Part shown: in pieces, positions 34,844 to 45,914 of the stretch | Layout of the letters: every line of letters starts with the position of its first letter | Position numbering within the stretch: the first letter of the stretch is position 1 | Source of the DNA: Xenopus tropicalis | Lineage: Eukaryota > Chordata > Amphibia > Anura > Pipidae | DNA length: 64,000 bases | Reading direction: 5' to 3' | Assembly: GCF_000004195.4 (NCBI RefSeq) | Contig: NC_030680.2 | Coordinates: forward strand, 146,152,545 to 146,216,544 | Program-made: the position numbers and the translations under genes | The notes under the pieces: generated by a model | Databases searched by the model: none | Told to the model about the DNA's origin: nothing | What the model saw: only the letters and a program-made list of their open reading frames with translations

Positions 34844-35295
34844 CAGGGGTCGGGAACCTTTTTGGCTGAGAGAGCCATAAACACCACATATTTTAAAATG
34901 TAATTCCATGAGAGCCATACAATATGTTTGGACGCGGATGCTGCAGGGCAAGGTAGGGTGGGTCCCAAGGATGCCGGATGCGATGCAGAGGAGGGCGTGG
35001 CCTGCGCTCGGCGGACAGAAGATGTGTTCTAAGGCTTAGAACACGTCTTCTATCTGCCGAGTGCAGGGGAATGGTAAGGTGGGTGCCAAGGATGCCGGAC
35101 GCGGATGCGATGCGGAGGAGGACGTGGCCTGCGCTCGGCAGGTAGAAGACGTGTTCTAAGGCTTAGAACATGTCTTCTATCCGCCGAGCGCAGGCCACGC
35201 CCCCGTTATTTTTTTATTAAAGTTTTGGCAGTGAGCCAGATTCAGCCATCAAATGAGCCACATCTGGCTCCCGAGCCATAGGTTCCCTACCCCTG
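34844..35295 (+). mobile_element. hAT-type element, 452 bp, perfect 8-bp duplication
   Basis: It starts caggggtcgggaacc, ends ggttccctacccctg, and is flanked by gtatagat on both sides (34836-34843 and 35296-35303). The interior holds a large imperfect inverted repeat of gcgctcggc, agaagacgtgttctaag and its partner (35000-35200). Confidence 0.88.
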
Positions 35296-35303
35296 GTATA
35301 GAT

Positions 35304-35582
35304 TAAGGCTGTTTGTCCCGGAAAGCCCGGTATTTGGAAGGGCTGCCCGGGTCAAAACCTTTCCCTAATTAGGAAAACTAGGCAGGACTCCGTAATACGG
35401 ACGTGGCGATCGGGCAATGGGCGCATCATATCCCCGCCCCTGTGATGTCACATCCCGTCTCCCCCCCCCGTGATGTCACATCCTGCCTCCTCCCCACCCT
35501 GTGATGTCACTTCCCCACCTCCTCCCCGCCCACCCCCCGACCCCTGCCCGGCTTTCTTAGCCGGCAGAGGTGGCAACCCTAG
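35304..35582 (-). mobile_element. gggttgccacc-family element, left end degraded
   Basis: It contains gggtcaaaacctttccc, ttaggaaaactaggcagg, three diverged copies of a tgatgtcacatcc-type repeat (35440-35520) and the terminus ggtggcaaccctag. It is related to 28130-28530 and 56458-57200. Confidence 0.65.
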
Positions 35583-35583
35583 A

Positions 35584-36202
35584 TATTACGCATCTATGCA
35601 ATTATTATATGACACCAGGGAAGATAGTTGGGCTGAAGGTGTACAGAAAAAACTAGAATACATAAATACATCAAACCAACAATAAAAAGAAAAAAAACAA
35701 AGCCTATTTATGAAGCAAAGGTATTTAATACCCGCTGCAGCTTGGGGATTTTGAAGAGACTCTCGGCTTGTCAGGTACATGATAACATTAAGATTTGTTC
35801 TCGTTCGACTTTTTCCTTTGTAGGAGCCGCACCAGGAAATACTGGAGAAGTATTTACAGCCCATTTTCCAGACTGAAAGATAAAACGGCAGAAAGGATCT
35901 TCTCCGACAGCCCCAGGAATCCCGACTGATACCTTATTAATAAATAAATAAATCAATTGAAAATGTGTCAAATTCCATGAGCCGTTAGTGCGTCGGACTC
36001 ACCGGAGGAGAATGGAACAGATGTCAAGTGCGAGTCTGTAGGTCAGAATGTGTTCTCTGCAATTAGCTAATCGTATCCCTACAAGCGCTCAACATATTCC
36101 CTGCAATTAGCCTTTTTTTTTTCTTTTTTTTTTTTTAAATATATCAAGGGAAGAAGAAAACTGAAAGTAAAAAAAAAAATAATAATTTTGTTTGTATAAA
36201 TA
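35584..36202. other. single-copy-looking intron DNA
   Basis: There is a T-rich tract at 36112-36135. No recognised feature. Confidence 0.4.
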
Positions 36203-36237
36203 CAACAGTACCTGTACTTGATCCCAACTAAGATATA

Positions 36238-37869
36238 CAGTGGTGTGAAAAACTATTTGCCCCCTTCCTGATTTCTTATTCTTTTGCATGTTTGTCACAC
36301 AAAATGTTTCTGATCATCAAACACATTTAACTATTAGTCAAAGATAACACAAGTAAACACAAAATGCAGTTTTCAAATGAGGGTTTTTATTATTTAGGGA
36401 GAAAAAAAATCCAAACCTACATGGCCCTGTGTGAAAAAGTAATTGCCCCCTGAACCTAATAACTGGTTGGGCCACCCTTAGCAGCAATAACTGCAATCAA
36501 GCGTTTGCGATAACTTGCAACGAGTCTTTTACAGCGCTCTGGAGGAATTTCGGCCCACTCATCTTTGCAGTATTGTTGTAATTCAGCTTTATTTGAGGGT
36601 TTTCTAGCATGAACCGCCTTTTTAAGGTCATGCCACAACATCTCAATAGGATTCAGGTCAGGACTTTGACTAGGCCACTCCAAAGTCTTCATTTTGTTTT
36701 TCTTCAGCCATTCAGAGGTGGATTTGCTGGTGTGTTTTGGGTCATTGTCCTGCTGCAGCACCCAAGATCGCTTCAGCTTGAGTTGACGAACAGATGGCCG
36801 GACATTCTCCTTCAGGATTTTTTGGTAGACAGTAGAATTCATGGTTCCATCTATCACAGCAAGCCTTCCAGGTCCTGAAGCAGCAAAACAACCCCAGACC
36901 ATCACACTACCACCACCATATTTTACTGTTGGTATGATGTTCTTTTTCTGAAATGCTGTGTTACTTTTACGCCAGATGTAACGGGACACGCACCTTCCAA
37001 AAAGTTCAACTTTTGTCTCGTCGGTACACAAGGTATTTTCCCAAAAGTCTTGGCAATCATTGAGATGTTTTTTTAGCAAAATTGAGACGAGCCTTAATGT
37101 TCTTTTTGCTTAAAAGTGGTTTGTGCCTTGGAAATCTGCCATGCAGGCCGTTTTTGCCCAGTCTCTTTCTTATGGTGGAGTCGTGAACACTGACCTTAAT
37201 TGAGGCAAGTGAGGCCTGCAGTTCTTTAGATGTTGTCCTGGGGTCTTTTGTGGCCTCTCGGATGAGTTGTCTCTGTGCTCTTGGGGTAATTTTGGTCGGC
37301 CGGCCACTCCTGGAAGGTTCACCACTGTTCCATGTTTTTGCCATTTGTGGATAATGGCTCTCACTGTGGTTCGCTGGAGTCCCAAAGCTTTAGAAATGGC
37401 TTTATAATCTTTACCAGACTGATAGATCTCAATTACTTTTGTTCTCATTTGTTCCTGAATTTCTTTGGATCTTGGCATGATGTCTAGCTTTTGAGGTGCT
37501 TTTGGGCTACTTCTCTGTGTCAGGTAGCTCCTATTTAAGTGATTTCTTGATTGAAACAGGTGTGGCAGTAATCAGGCCTGGGGGTGACTACAGAAATTGA
37601 TATTGAAATTGAAAATTGAAATTGATAAACCACAGTTAAGTTATTTTTTAACAAGGGGGGCAATCACTTTTTCACACAGGGCCATGTAGATTTGGAGTTT
37701 TTTTTCTCCCTTAATAACGTAAACCTTCATTTAAAAACTGCATTTTGTGTTCAATGATGTTATCTTTGACTAATAGTTAACGGTTTTTGATGAGCAGAAA
37801 CATTTTGTGTGACAAACATGCAAAAGAATAAGAAATCAGGAAGGGGGCAAATAGTTTTTCACACCACTG
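36238..37869 (-). mobile_element. Tc1/mariner transposon, 1632 bp, TA duplication
   Basis: The ends cagtggtgtgaaaaac and its mirror gtttttcacaccactg open inverted repeats of roughly 200 bp (36238-36450 and 37660-37869). TA occurs on each side (36236-36237 and 37870-37871). A near-complete transposase frame lies on the minus strand with two frameshifts. Elements with these ends are common in fish, lampreys and frogs, and Tc1 elements of this type are known to move between species. Confidence 0.93.
36456..37478 (-). pseudogene. Tc1 transposase, broken by two compensating frameshifts
   Basis: Translation begins MPRSKEIQEQ at 37478 and ends AAKGGPTSY at 36459. The N-terminal helix-turn-helix region (about residues 1-50, with KALGLQRTTVRAIIHKW) is in one frame. 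Near 37313 one base appears to be missing (a shortened C run), moving the frame to SGRPTKITPRAQR through FAKK. Near 37072-37078 a run of seven A, one more than expected, restores the first frame at HLNDCQDFW. The catalytic DD34E set is visible: TDETK, QQDNDPKH and, 34 residues later, SPDLNPIE. Total length is about 340 codons, normal for Tc1. The remaining sequence has no stop, so it died recently, or the shifts are sequencing errors in homopolymers. It lies in the same orientation as ptprg. Confidence 0.9.
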
Positions 37870-38457
37870 TAATTACCCCTTATTGGGGCAGAACAGCCCT
37901 ATTGGGTTTATTTCATGGTTAAATGATTCCCTTTTCTCTGTAATAATAAAACCGTACCTGTACTTGATCCCAACTAAGATATAATTACCCCTTATTGGGG
38001 GCAGAACAGCCCTATTGGGTTTATTTCATGGTTAAATGATTCCCTTTTCTCTGTAATAATAAAACAGTACCTGTACTTGATCCCAACTAAGATATAATTA
38101 CCCCTTATTGGGGCAGAACAGCCCTATTGGGTTTATTTAATGGTTAAATGATTCCCTTTTCTCTGTAATAATAAAACAGTACCTGTACTTGATCCCAACT
38201 AAGATATAATTACCCCTTATTGGGGCAGAACAGCCCTATTGGGTTTATTTCATGGTTAAATGATTCCCTTTTCTCTGTAATAATAAAACAGTACCTGTAC
38301 TTGATCCCAACTAAGATATAATTACCCCTTATTGGGGCAGAACAGCCCTATTGGGTTTATTTCATGGTTAAATGATTCCCTTTTCTCTGTAATAATAAAA
38401 CAGTACCTTGTACTTGATCCCAACTAAGATATAATTACCCCTTATTGGGGCAGAACA

Positions 38458-39230
38458 GTCTCATGTGCAGACTGCTAAATGTCAGAATAGTTGGGCTAAA
38501 ACCAAAGAACACAAAGTGAAGGACCAGTCTGAAAGTTACAATCTATAACATACTAAATATTTATTTAAAGGACCGGTTTATGGCTGCCAGTTTATCAAAT
38601 TTGTGGGTGTACACAGCACCCAGGTATCATCTAATTGACCAAAGGTCTGGAGGGAGAGGGCGTTAGGATCGGGATCAGGCTTAATCTGCCCTTTAAAGTT
38701 ACTGGATCTTTGTAAAAATAAAATAGCATAAATAACATTTGAATTGACTTAAAGAGACAAACTTTCCCTTTAAAGACCAGTAAATATAGATACCCCCCAA
38801 ACAGTGAGTGAATATTGCCATAGAGTATGAGGCTTTCATCCTAAGCCTCTGTAGGAACGTGTACTAATGGCTGTAATCCTGGTTTCATCAAATTTTAGTA
38901 GCCACAAAGACCAATGACCCAATATCATGGGCCTACAGTGATTTTACTGCAGAATTATACAAAATTAAACATTTCCTATTATAGCCACATTTTATCTGGA
39001 GCATCGTAGCCAACCAGAACGCTGGACAGACGGTTTTCGGGATTCGCTAAGGGTCAGCCGAGTACATGCAATAAAGGGAAAAAGGCAATGACTATACGTA
39101 CAAAGGCAATGATTTCCCACATTCTACTCTACAAATTCCCCCTCATCATTTCAAATATAAAACTTTGGCAAACGTATAGTCATAGTTCAACCTGTGGCAA
39201 CATTTGCTAGAAACAAGCAAAAATCTCCTT
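38458..39230. other. single-copy-looking intron DNA
   Basis: No recognised feature. Confidence 0.4.
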
Positions 39231-39450
39231 GGAGCAGTGGTTCCCAAACTGTGGGGTTTGCCCCCTGGGGGGGCTCAGTCTGAAAGTTAGGCTTGGGTGG
39301 AAGCCTACCTGTTTCCTCCTGGAAGCTTTACATGTCCAACTACTACTCCATGCTATGAAAATACTTGGGATTTGTAGGTGTTGCTATGTCTTGTAATGAA
39401 GATTTACTCTTAGTAGTCTCTGGGGTATGAAAAAAAAAAAAGAGTGACGT
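39231..39450 (+). mobile_element. possible hAT left end
   Basis: gcagtggttcccaaactgtg followed by gccccctgggggggctc resembles a hAT terminus of the type seen in SPIN-like elements. No right terminus was found, so it is a fragment and its right limit is arbitrary. Confidence 0.4.
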
Positions 39451-39609
39451 TCAGCGCGACCCCACAAGGCAGCACTGGGAAAAGTGAGCAAGGTGGTGGA
39501 AGTAGGACAAGAAGGTCATGGTAGGACAAGACACCAAGTCAAGAAGAAGACAACACTTGGCCAAGTTGAAGATGGTGGGCCAAAATGAAGACACAAGGCC
39601 AGGATGGCT

Positions 39610-40990
39610 GCAGTAATGCACGATAGAGACAATGCACAATATCACTGCTGTCCAAATTGTGGGCTTTTGGGTTCTTGGAGGGTTCCAAGAAATGTACTTC
39701 TACAACAGCTTTATAATGAAAAATATAAATATAAACAAAACATCTGCTGAAACATATGGGGGGGGTGGGAGAAAAAGTCCCCTCTATACTTTCCTAAGGA
39801 TGTCCTGGAACTGCTCTTTGCATGAGCACTAAGGGGTGTACTCTTCTGGGGTCTTCATAAATGACCAAACAAATCTGCCGGCCCCCCTTCATACCTCATA
39901 GGCAATAACTGGCACCATGGGTGGACACAGGCTGAAACAGGGCCTGTAAGAGACAATATATGTAATGCAAGATAGAGACAATACACAATATCAGTGTTGT
40001 CAAAATTGTGGGCTTTTAGGTTCCTGGAGGATTCCAAGAAATGTTCTTCTACAACAGCTTTATAATGAAAAATATAAATATAAACAAAACATCTGCTGAT
40101 ACATACAGGGATACAGGGGGGGTGAAAAAGTCCCCTCTCATTGTCCTTTCCAGCAGGAGAGATACTACTAAGATGTGTAAATTAATACCTACCCAGGCAA
40201 GCAGAACAAATTATGAAATTGCCTAGAGTTTGGCTGGTTCTTTAGCAGCGCGGAGGAAATAAAAAAAATAGGACCTCTCGGCAACATAAAGCCTGTTTAT
40301 GTTAAGACTTCCTGAATAGTTCACAACAAGGTGGACACCATGGGTGGACACAGGCTGAAACGGGGCCTATACTTTTGGTCCTAAGGATGTCCTGGAACTG
40401 CTCTTTGTATGAGCACTAAGGGTTGTACTCTTCTGGGGTCTTCATAAATGACCCAACATATCTGCCGGCCCCCCTTCATACCTCATAGCCAATAACTGGC
40501 ACCATGGGTGGACACAGGCTGAAAAAGGGCCTGTAAGAGACAATATATGTAATGCAAGATAGAGACAATACACAATATCAGTGTTGTCCAAATTGTGGGC
40601 TTTTAGGTTCCTGGAGGATTCCAAGAAATGTTCTTCTACAACAGCTTTATAATGAAAAATATAAATATAAACAAAACATCTGCTGAAACATACAGGGGGG
40701 TGAAAAAGTCCCCTCTCATTGTCCTTTCCAGCAGGAGAGATACTACTAAGATGTGTAAATTAATACCTACCCAGGCAAGCAGAACAAATTATGAAATTGC
40801 CTAGAGTTTGGCTGGTTCTTTAGCAGCGCGGAGGAAATAAAAAATAGGACCTCCCGGTAACATAAGGCCTGTTTATGTAAAGACTTCCTGAATAGTTCAC
40901 AACCAATCACTGTAAAGCAGATGCTTTCTGCGTGCCGGATTCCTCCAACAAGCATGACTGAACGTAGATTCCATCAGGTACTTCAGTAGG
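39610..40990 (+). repeat. tandem duplication, about 587-bp unit, plus a partial third copy
   Basis: gagcactaaggg at 39824 and 40411 opens two collinear copies sharing cttcataaatgac, ggtggacacaggctgaaa, gatagagacaatacacaat, acaacagctttataatga and ccaggcaagcagaacaaat. A third partial copy of the acaacagctttataatga part lies at 39630-39800. Related fragments recur at 41660-41740 and 41930-42200. Confidence 0.85.
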
Positions 40991-40999
40991 ACGGCTGCG

Positions 41000-41512
41000 G
41001 AATGGAATGCAGTAAAAACATAGCAGGGAAAAAATAAGAGGAGCAATCATTTGTCTGGGCCGGCGGAAGAGCCACTCTGCTGAGGGTCAGAAGAAAGAAA
41101 ATATAAATATTTGCCGTTTATCTTCAGTGCAACAGGCACACACTCCAGATCACTCGCGTGGACTTAAATGGACCCGAGTCGCTTTCCCACCAGAAGGTCA
41201 GTGGAGAGGCAGCTCTGACATAGCCAGTTATTGATGTAAAATGTCACCTCATTTATTTGCAAACCCGGAGAATGTCGGATGAAACAACAGAGCTGCAAGG
41301 TTTGCTTGAGATGTTCTCAGCCCCAACTGCAATTCATTTTAAATAAAAAAATAGACGGCTAAAGGCACCACGGCAGGAAAAAAAATGTGTATTGCCAGAG
41401 AGGACCATGGCAGGACATTTAATGGAATCTTCAGTAACATGAACAGAATTGTATTAATTATGTTTTGCTCCTCTGGAGTGAGTGTTCAACACATTGGTCC
41501 TTAACCCTGAGG
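41000..41512. other. single-copy-looking intron DNA
   Basis: No recognised feature. Confidence 0.4.
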
Positions 41513-41901
41513 GACTTACAATCTCAATTGCCTACAATGCACACACACACTCCCACACAAATGAGTTTCTTCAGAAGACCATTGTCCCTCCTTGCCTTTC
41601 TGCTGCCTTCTCTTCTGGTTTAAATGGCTCTACTCCACTAGAGATTGTCCCCTCAGATGTGCCACCAAGGGTGGACACAGGACAGAGAGTTCAGGCCCTG
41701 TTTCAGCCTGTGTCCACCCTTGGTGGCACATCTGAGGGGACAATGTCTAGTGGAGTAGAGCCATTAAAAGCAGAAAAGGAGGCCAAAATAGTGCAGAGAA
41801 GGCAGCAGAAAGGCAAGGAGGGACAATGGTTTTCTGAAGAAACTCATTTGTGTGGGAGTGTGTGTGTGTGTGTGTGCATTGTAGGCAACTGAGATTGTAA
41901 G
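41513..41901. repeat. inverted repeat, arms about 180 bp, almost no spacer
   Basis: acttacaatctcaattgcc at 41513 mirrors the segment ending attgtaagt at 41901. gccaccaagggtggacacagg (left) mirrors cctgtgtccacccttggtggc (right). The spacer is only about 20 bp around 41707. The arms differ by small indels: a longer TG tract and an AG-rich insertion near 41780-41800 on the right. The arm centre is the same ggtggacacagg motif as in the 39610-40990 duplication. Confidence 0.85.
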
Positions 41902-41929
41902 TTCCAGCAAATCCTTAGGACAGAGAGTA

Positions 41930-42200
41930 CAGGCCCTGTTTCAGCCTAAGGATGTACTGGAACTGCTCTTTGCATGAGCACTAAGGGGTGTACTCTTCTG
42001 GGGTCTTCATAAATGACCCAACATATCTGCAGACCCCCCCATACCTCATACGCCATAATTGGCACCATGGGTGGACACAGGCTGAAATAAGGCCTGTACT
42101 TTCTGTCCTAAAGATGTGCTGGAACTACTCTCTGCATGAGTACTAAGGGGTGTACTCTTCTGGGGTCTTCATAAATGACCCAACATATCTGCAGAGACCC
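41930..42200 (+). repeat. two more copies of the gcactaaggggtgtactc unit
   Basis: gagcactaaggggtgtac at about 41976 and gagtactaaggggtgtac at about 42137 lie in tandem at about 160 bp, each followed by tcttctggggtcttcataaa. This is the core of the 587-bp duplication at 39610-40990. Confidence 0.8.
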
Positions 42201-43570
42201 CCATACCTCATAGACAATAATTGTTTGCATTAAATGGCACACTGAATTTATGCTCTTCCAATATAACCAGTAGAGACTTCTACAAAGAGTCACCTCCTTG
42301 GCAATTTGCAGTTAGGAAAGATCTGTGCCCATTTCATAGGGTAAATGGGGCCCTGACCAATTGTTAGAACCTCAAAGGGACTTGAAATGAAAATAATGTA
42401 CCCATTTACCCAACCCAACGACCAGCCCTTAGAAGGTTCAGAATGAGCTTTGGTTAGTTAAAGTATTGGAGCTCTAAGTACCCCAAGGTTGGCGTGGGTA
42501 AGAGGGGATAACAGCATGTCCCTTCTTCTCCTACATTGGTTACATAATCCTATCCATTGTAGGAACCGCATCAAAACACTTTGAACACAAAGTGTTTCTG
42601 GTCTTTATTGCTGCAATGAAAACATCTGCTGGAACCAATGGAGACACCTCCTCTGGACAATTTAATGGAAAATAGAGCCCCCGCGCAATTTATAGCAGGA
42701 GGGGGAAAGGCGGTTGGCATCGCTAAGCAAACGGGAAGATGTTAATTTATATTTCACACCTGGCAATGCATTCTGCCTTCCATTCTCCAACTTACAGCTG
42801 CTCCTTTGTGTTTCTGTTGTTTCTCCAGATACATTATTGATGTCAACATGCATCACCCTGTCGCGAGCACAAAAATTAACTATTGATGGGGCTTAAATAC
42901 CTGTTCCATGGTTTGTAATTCACTTTCTGTATTAGGGAAGCGGCTAAGGACAGAAAGAGCCAAGGCAGAGGTGGATTTACAGGATTACGACGTGTGGCTT
43001 TTCAGCTATTAAAAGAGACAGTCCAAGTAGACGATAAAGAGACACAATCATCAGGGGGAGGGGGGGTATTTACAGTGTAAAACAATGACTAATATTAAGT
43101 TTAAAGCAACATTCATGGGGGATATCCTCCATTCTCCTTGAGTGGAACGTTTCCATTTGATGCTTGAGGCCATTCTCTCATTCTCCTCCCACACTGACCC
43201 AACAGGGCATACCAAAGTTCTTAAGAAGCATTAGTATATGGCCTTTACAACACAATTAAGTCAGTCGCTATCAAGGGCAGATAATAACTACTCTTTACTA
43301 AGCCAACAGGTCATTGACAGTTATGGGACCACAACAACCGACTTCCCAGTAGAAATCTGACCAGGCTCATTCAGACACTAATGATGTCAGGAGGCATCTA
43401 GGACCTCCGTGACCTACTCCGTCCGCATTAAACTGGCCTCTACCCTGCAACCTGATCATTGGTCCAAGAGGGCAAAGCTCCATGCAGACTTGGTCCAATA
43501 TATTGAAGGCTAATTGTGTAAAGTTCTCCCCATTTGATCAAGCAAGCAAATCTTTACATGTATGGAGAGC
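42201..43570. other. single-copy-looking intron DNA
   Basis: No repeats were recognised. The stretch at 42700-42880 is non-repetitive and a candidate for conservation. No exon is supported. Confidence 0.4.
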
Positions 43571-43573
43571 TTA

Positions 43574-43957
43574 AGGTGGCCACATATAAGCCATCCTTTT
43601 GGGCTGGGCAAATTAAGGGTTGATATTGTGAGATATGGGCACCAGAGTAAAGCTGGCCATACACGGGCCGATTGTAGCTGCCGATATGGGTCCCTTGGAC
43701 TGATTCAGCGCGTGTAGGGGCAGAAACGACGGTCATACCCGGCGGATATCTGGCCTGAAATCGACCAGATATCGATCGGGCAGGTTAAAAGATTTAGTCG
43801 GATCGGGGACTGCATCGGTCCCCGAACCAACTGTGCCATTGCCGCCATTAGAATTTGATCGTTTGGCCCCAGGGCCAAACATTTTCCAATACATTTTCCC
43901 CGATATCCCAACCTACGACCTCACCAAGCAAGCGGATCTTAATGTGTATGGGCACCT
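43574..43957 (+). mobile_element. Harbinger MITE (43651-43957) next to a second MITE fragment
   Basis: The clear copy starts agctggccatacacggg at 43651 and ends gtgtatgggcacct at 43957. TAA precedes it and TAG follows. A diverged left terminus (aggtggccacatataag) at 43574 shows that another member lies directly to its left. Confidence 0.78.
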
Positions 43958-43960
43958 TAG

Positions 43961-44799
43961 CTAGGAGGTGGTTGGATGAAGGATGTGCACCCTGGCCGAC
44001 ACCCCTCCCTTCGGAGTCACACCCATCGCCCTCCAGTTGCATGCACATGAAAAATCTGCCAACAATATGCATCTATCATGGCTTTGGGTGGCCCCAAGGA
44101 GGCGAAGGCCTGGGTGCCTTTACACCACCCCCAGTCGTTATGCATATATGGCCAACCATAAGGATGTTTCATCAGCATACTCCCATTTATTAGGGTTGAT
44201 GGCCCATGGCTCCCCTCCTCATCCTCAATCAATATATATATTGAAACTGCCCCCCCCCACCCCACCCCAAAGTCTTGATGACAGCTTGGCCATTACCAGA
44301 AAGTACCCAACAAATCTAAACGTATGTATGACCATTGAGAGTAACCAGGGAGTGTGTGGGGGGCATGGAGGTGTTAAAGACAAGTAAACAATTAATCTAG
44401 GTAAGATTTTAAAGAACGTGTATTCTAATTCTGGGTTCCACCAGTTCTTCAAATGAATTCAAAAAATTCAATTTCTAAAAAAAAATTTGTTTTAGAATTG
44501 TCTGTTGGTTCAACCTCTTAACCAACGGTCTCCGATTTCATACAGATGTAGAATTAAAACACAAGAAAAACAAGAGAAGCAGACCCCCCCCACCACGTCA
44601 CTCAGTAGAAGAATTTGTGCCATACAGAGAGGTCGGAAGCTGCGGGCTCCCGGGACTGGAATCTCTATTTATTCTGGAATGCTGGAGGCACCGTTCCGAC
44701 AGAAATAAGCCCTTCTGTTAAACAAATTAAGAGCTGCTTATTCCTAAAGCTGCATTTTTCATTCCTTTTTAAAAAAAAAAAAAAAAAAAGCAAGATCTT
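43961..44799. other. single-copy-looking intron DNA
   Basis: There is an A run at about 44770-44789. No recognised feature. Confidence 0.4.
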
Positions 44800-45220
44800 T
44801 ACGGGAGCAACCGCGGCCGAACCATTACCGAAACGGCTAATGTCGCAACGGGAACATTATACAAATGGAAAAATCGTTTTACACCCCAATAGTATCTTTC
44901 TTTTGTTACAAGAAAAAATAAAAAGAACAATGGTCGCGGCTTTAATGTCATTCTCAGCGTTTGGCGGATGCATCTGGGTTTTATCGCCGCCCCCTCGTTG
45001 AAGCTCTTAACGCAATTGTGTTCCGCCGTTTTCTCTAGGATGAAGTTGACACGACTTACTCGGCGACACAATATATACGGAATAAGGGAAAGACGAGAGG
45101 CCACTTCAGTCTTCGGTGGCTGCGAATTCTGTCAAACAAATATTTTCTCTTCGGTAAAAGCCCGAGCGTTACTAATGGAGGCGTCGCGCCAGCTCCTACG
45201 CAATGCAACCGCCACCTGGG
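44800..45220. other. CpG-rich single-copy segment
   Basis: Roughly 30 CpG in about 420 bp (for example accgcggccgaacc, cgccgttttctc, ggcgtcgcgcc), while the flanking repeats have few. Open frames exist on both strands but none resembles a known protein or a signal-peptide exon of ptprg. It could be an unmethylated regulatory segment or simply young, unmethylated DNA. Confidence 0.45.
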
Positions 45221-45559
45221 GTTAAGGCCATTTGTCTTGTGGGGAATTGAGAGCGGCAGGTAGAATGAGAGGAATCTGGGTCGATACCCTGGTTTCTTCC
45301 CAAATTTGTAATAGTAACAAGCAGACTTTAAGCATTCGGAAATATACTTATATACCTGAAACAACGTTGAGGCTGTCTACACATATTACTGTAATGTTTA
45401 CTGCCAGTCACTTTTATACAATATTTTGGAGAACAAACACTTAACAATGAAGGAGGGTAGGGCTACCTAGCAGGGTACCTAGGAGAGTAGACCCTAGCCT
45501 ATCACAACCCTTTAGCAATAAAGATCTGTGCCTCTGAGGATGCCCTTAGTAGCTCCCCA

Positions 45560-45797
45560 TCTTCTTCCGATATCCCCACCTACGGGTGGGCGATATCTGG
45601 CTAATTCAGTCACATGGCCCTGGGGCCAAACAAGCGAATTAGAACGGTGGGTATAGACGCTGTCGCTTCAAGGGACCATATCAACGAGCCAATGCGGTCC
45701 CAGATCAGACGGAAAAATCAAACCTTCCTAAACGAGATCTGCCCAATTTCAGGCTAGATGTCGGTCGGGCAGGCCCGTCGTTCATATGGCCACCTTT
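45560..45797 (+). mobile_element. Harbinger MITE, left terminus missing
   Basis: gatatccccacctacgg, ggccctggggccaaac, gggaccatatcaacgagcc and the right end atggccacctttac follow the order of the copies at 31494 and 50617. The left terminus is not recognisable. Confidence 0.7.
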
Positions 45798-45914
45798 ACT
45801 TATGTGACATGGCATCATTAGCTCTGTAGCCTCAGCTTCCATGGCAGACGTAACCTCGCTTTCTGTTAATGCTGTAAGCTTAGTTTCCCTACAACAACCC
45901 AGAACACACTGAGC

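Larger units (their letters stand above)
36203..38457 (+). repeat. 112-bp-unit array (locus 4) split by a Tc1 transposon
   Basis: The left remnant (cagtacctgtacttgatcc, ending ctaagata) and the right part (taattaccccttattgg onward, 37870-38457, five units) join into one continuous unit if the Tc1 element is removed. Both outer ends lack the CAGGTATGGG termini. Confidence 0.85.

Noticed and set aside
41482..41892. 136-codon open frame on the plus strand
   Set aside because: It runs through both arms of the 41513-41901 inverted repeat and contains a TG-repeat-encoded CVCVCVC tail. No domain is recognisable.
44615..45364. Overlapping open frames of about 100-128 codons on both strands, considered as exon 1 of ptprg
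   Set aside because: No hydrophobic signal-peptide frame ending in phase 1 before a GT donor on the minus strand; composition alone explains the open frames.
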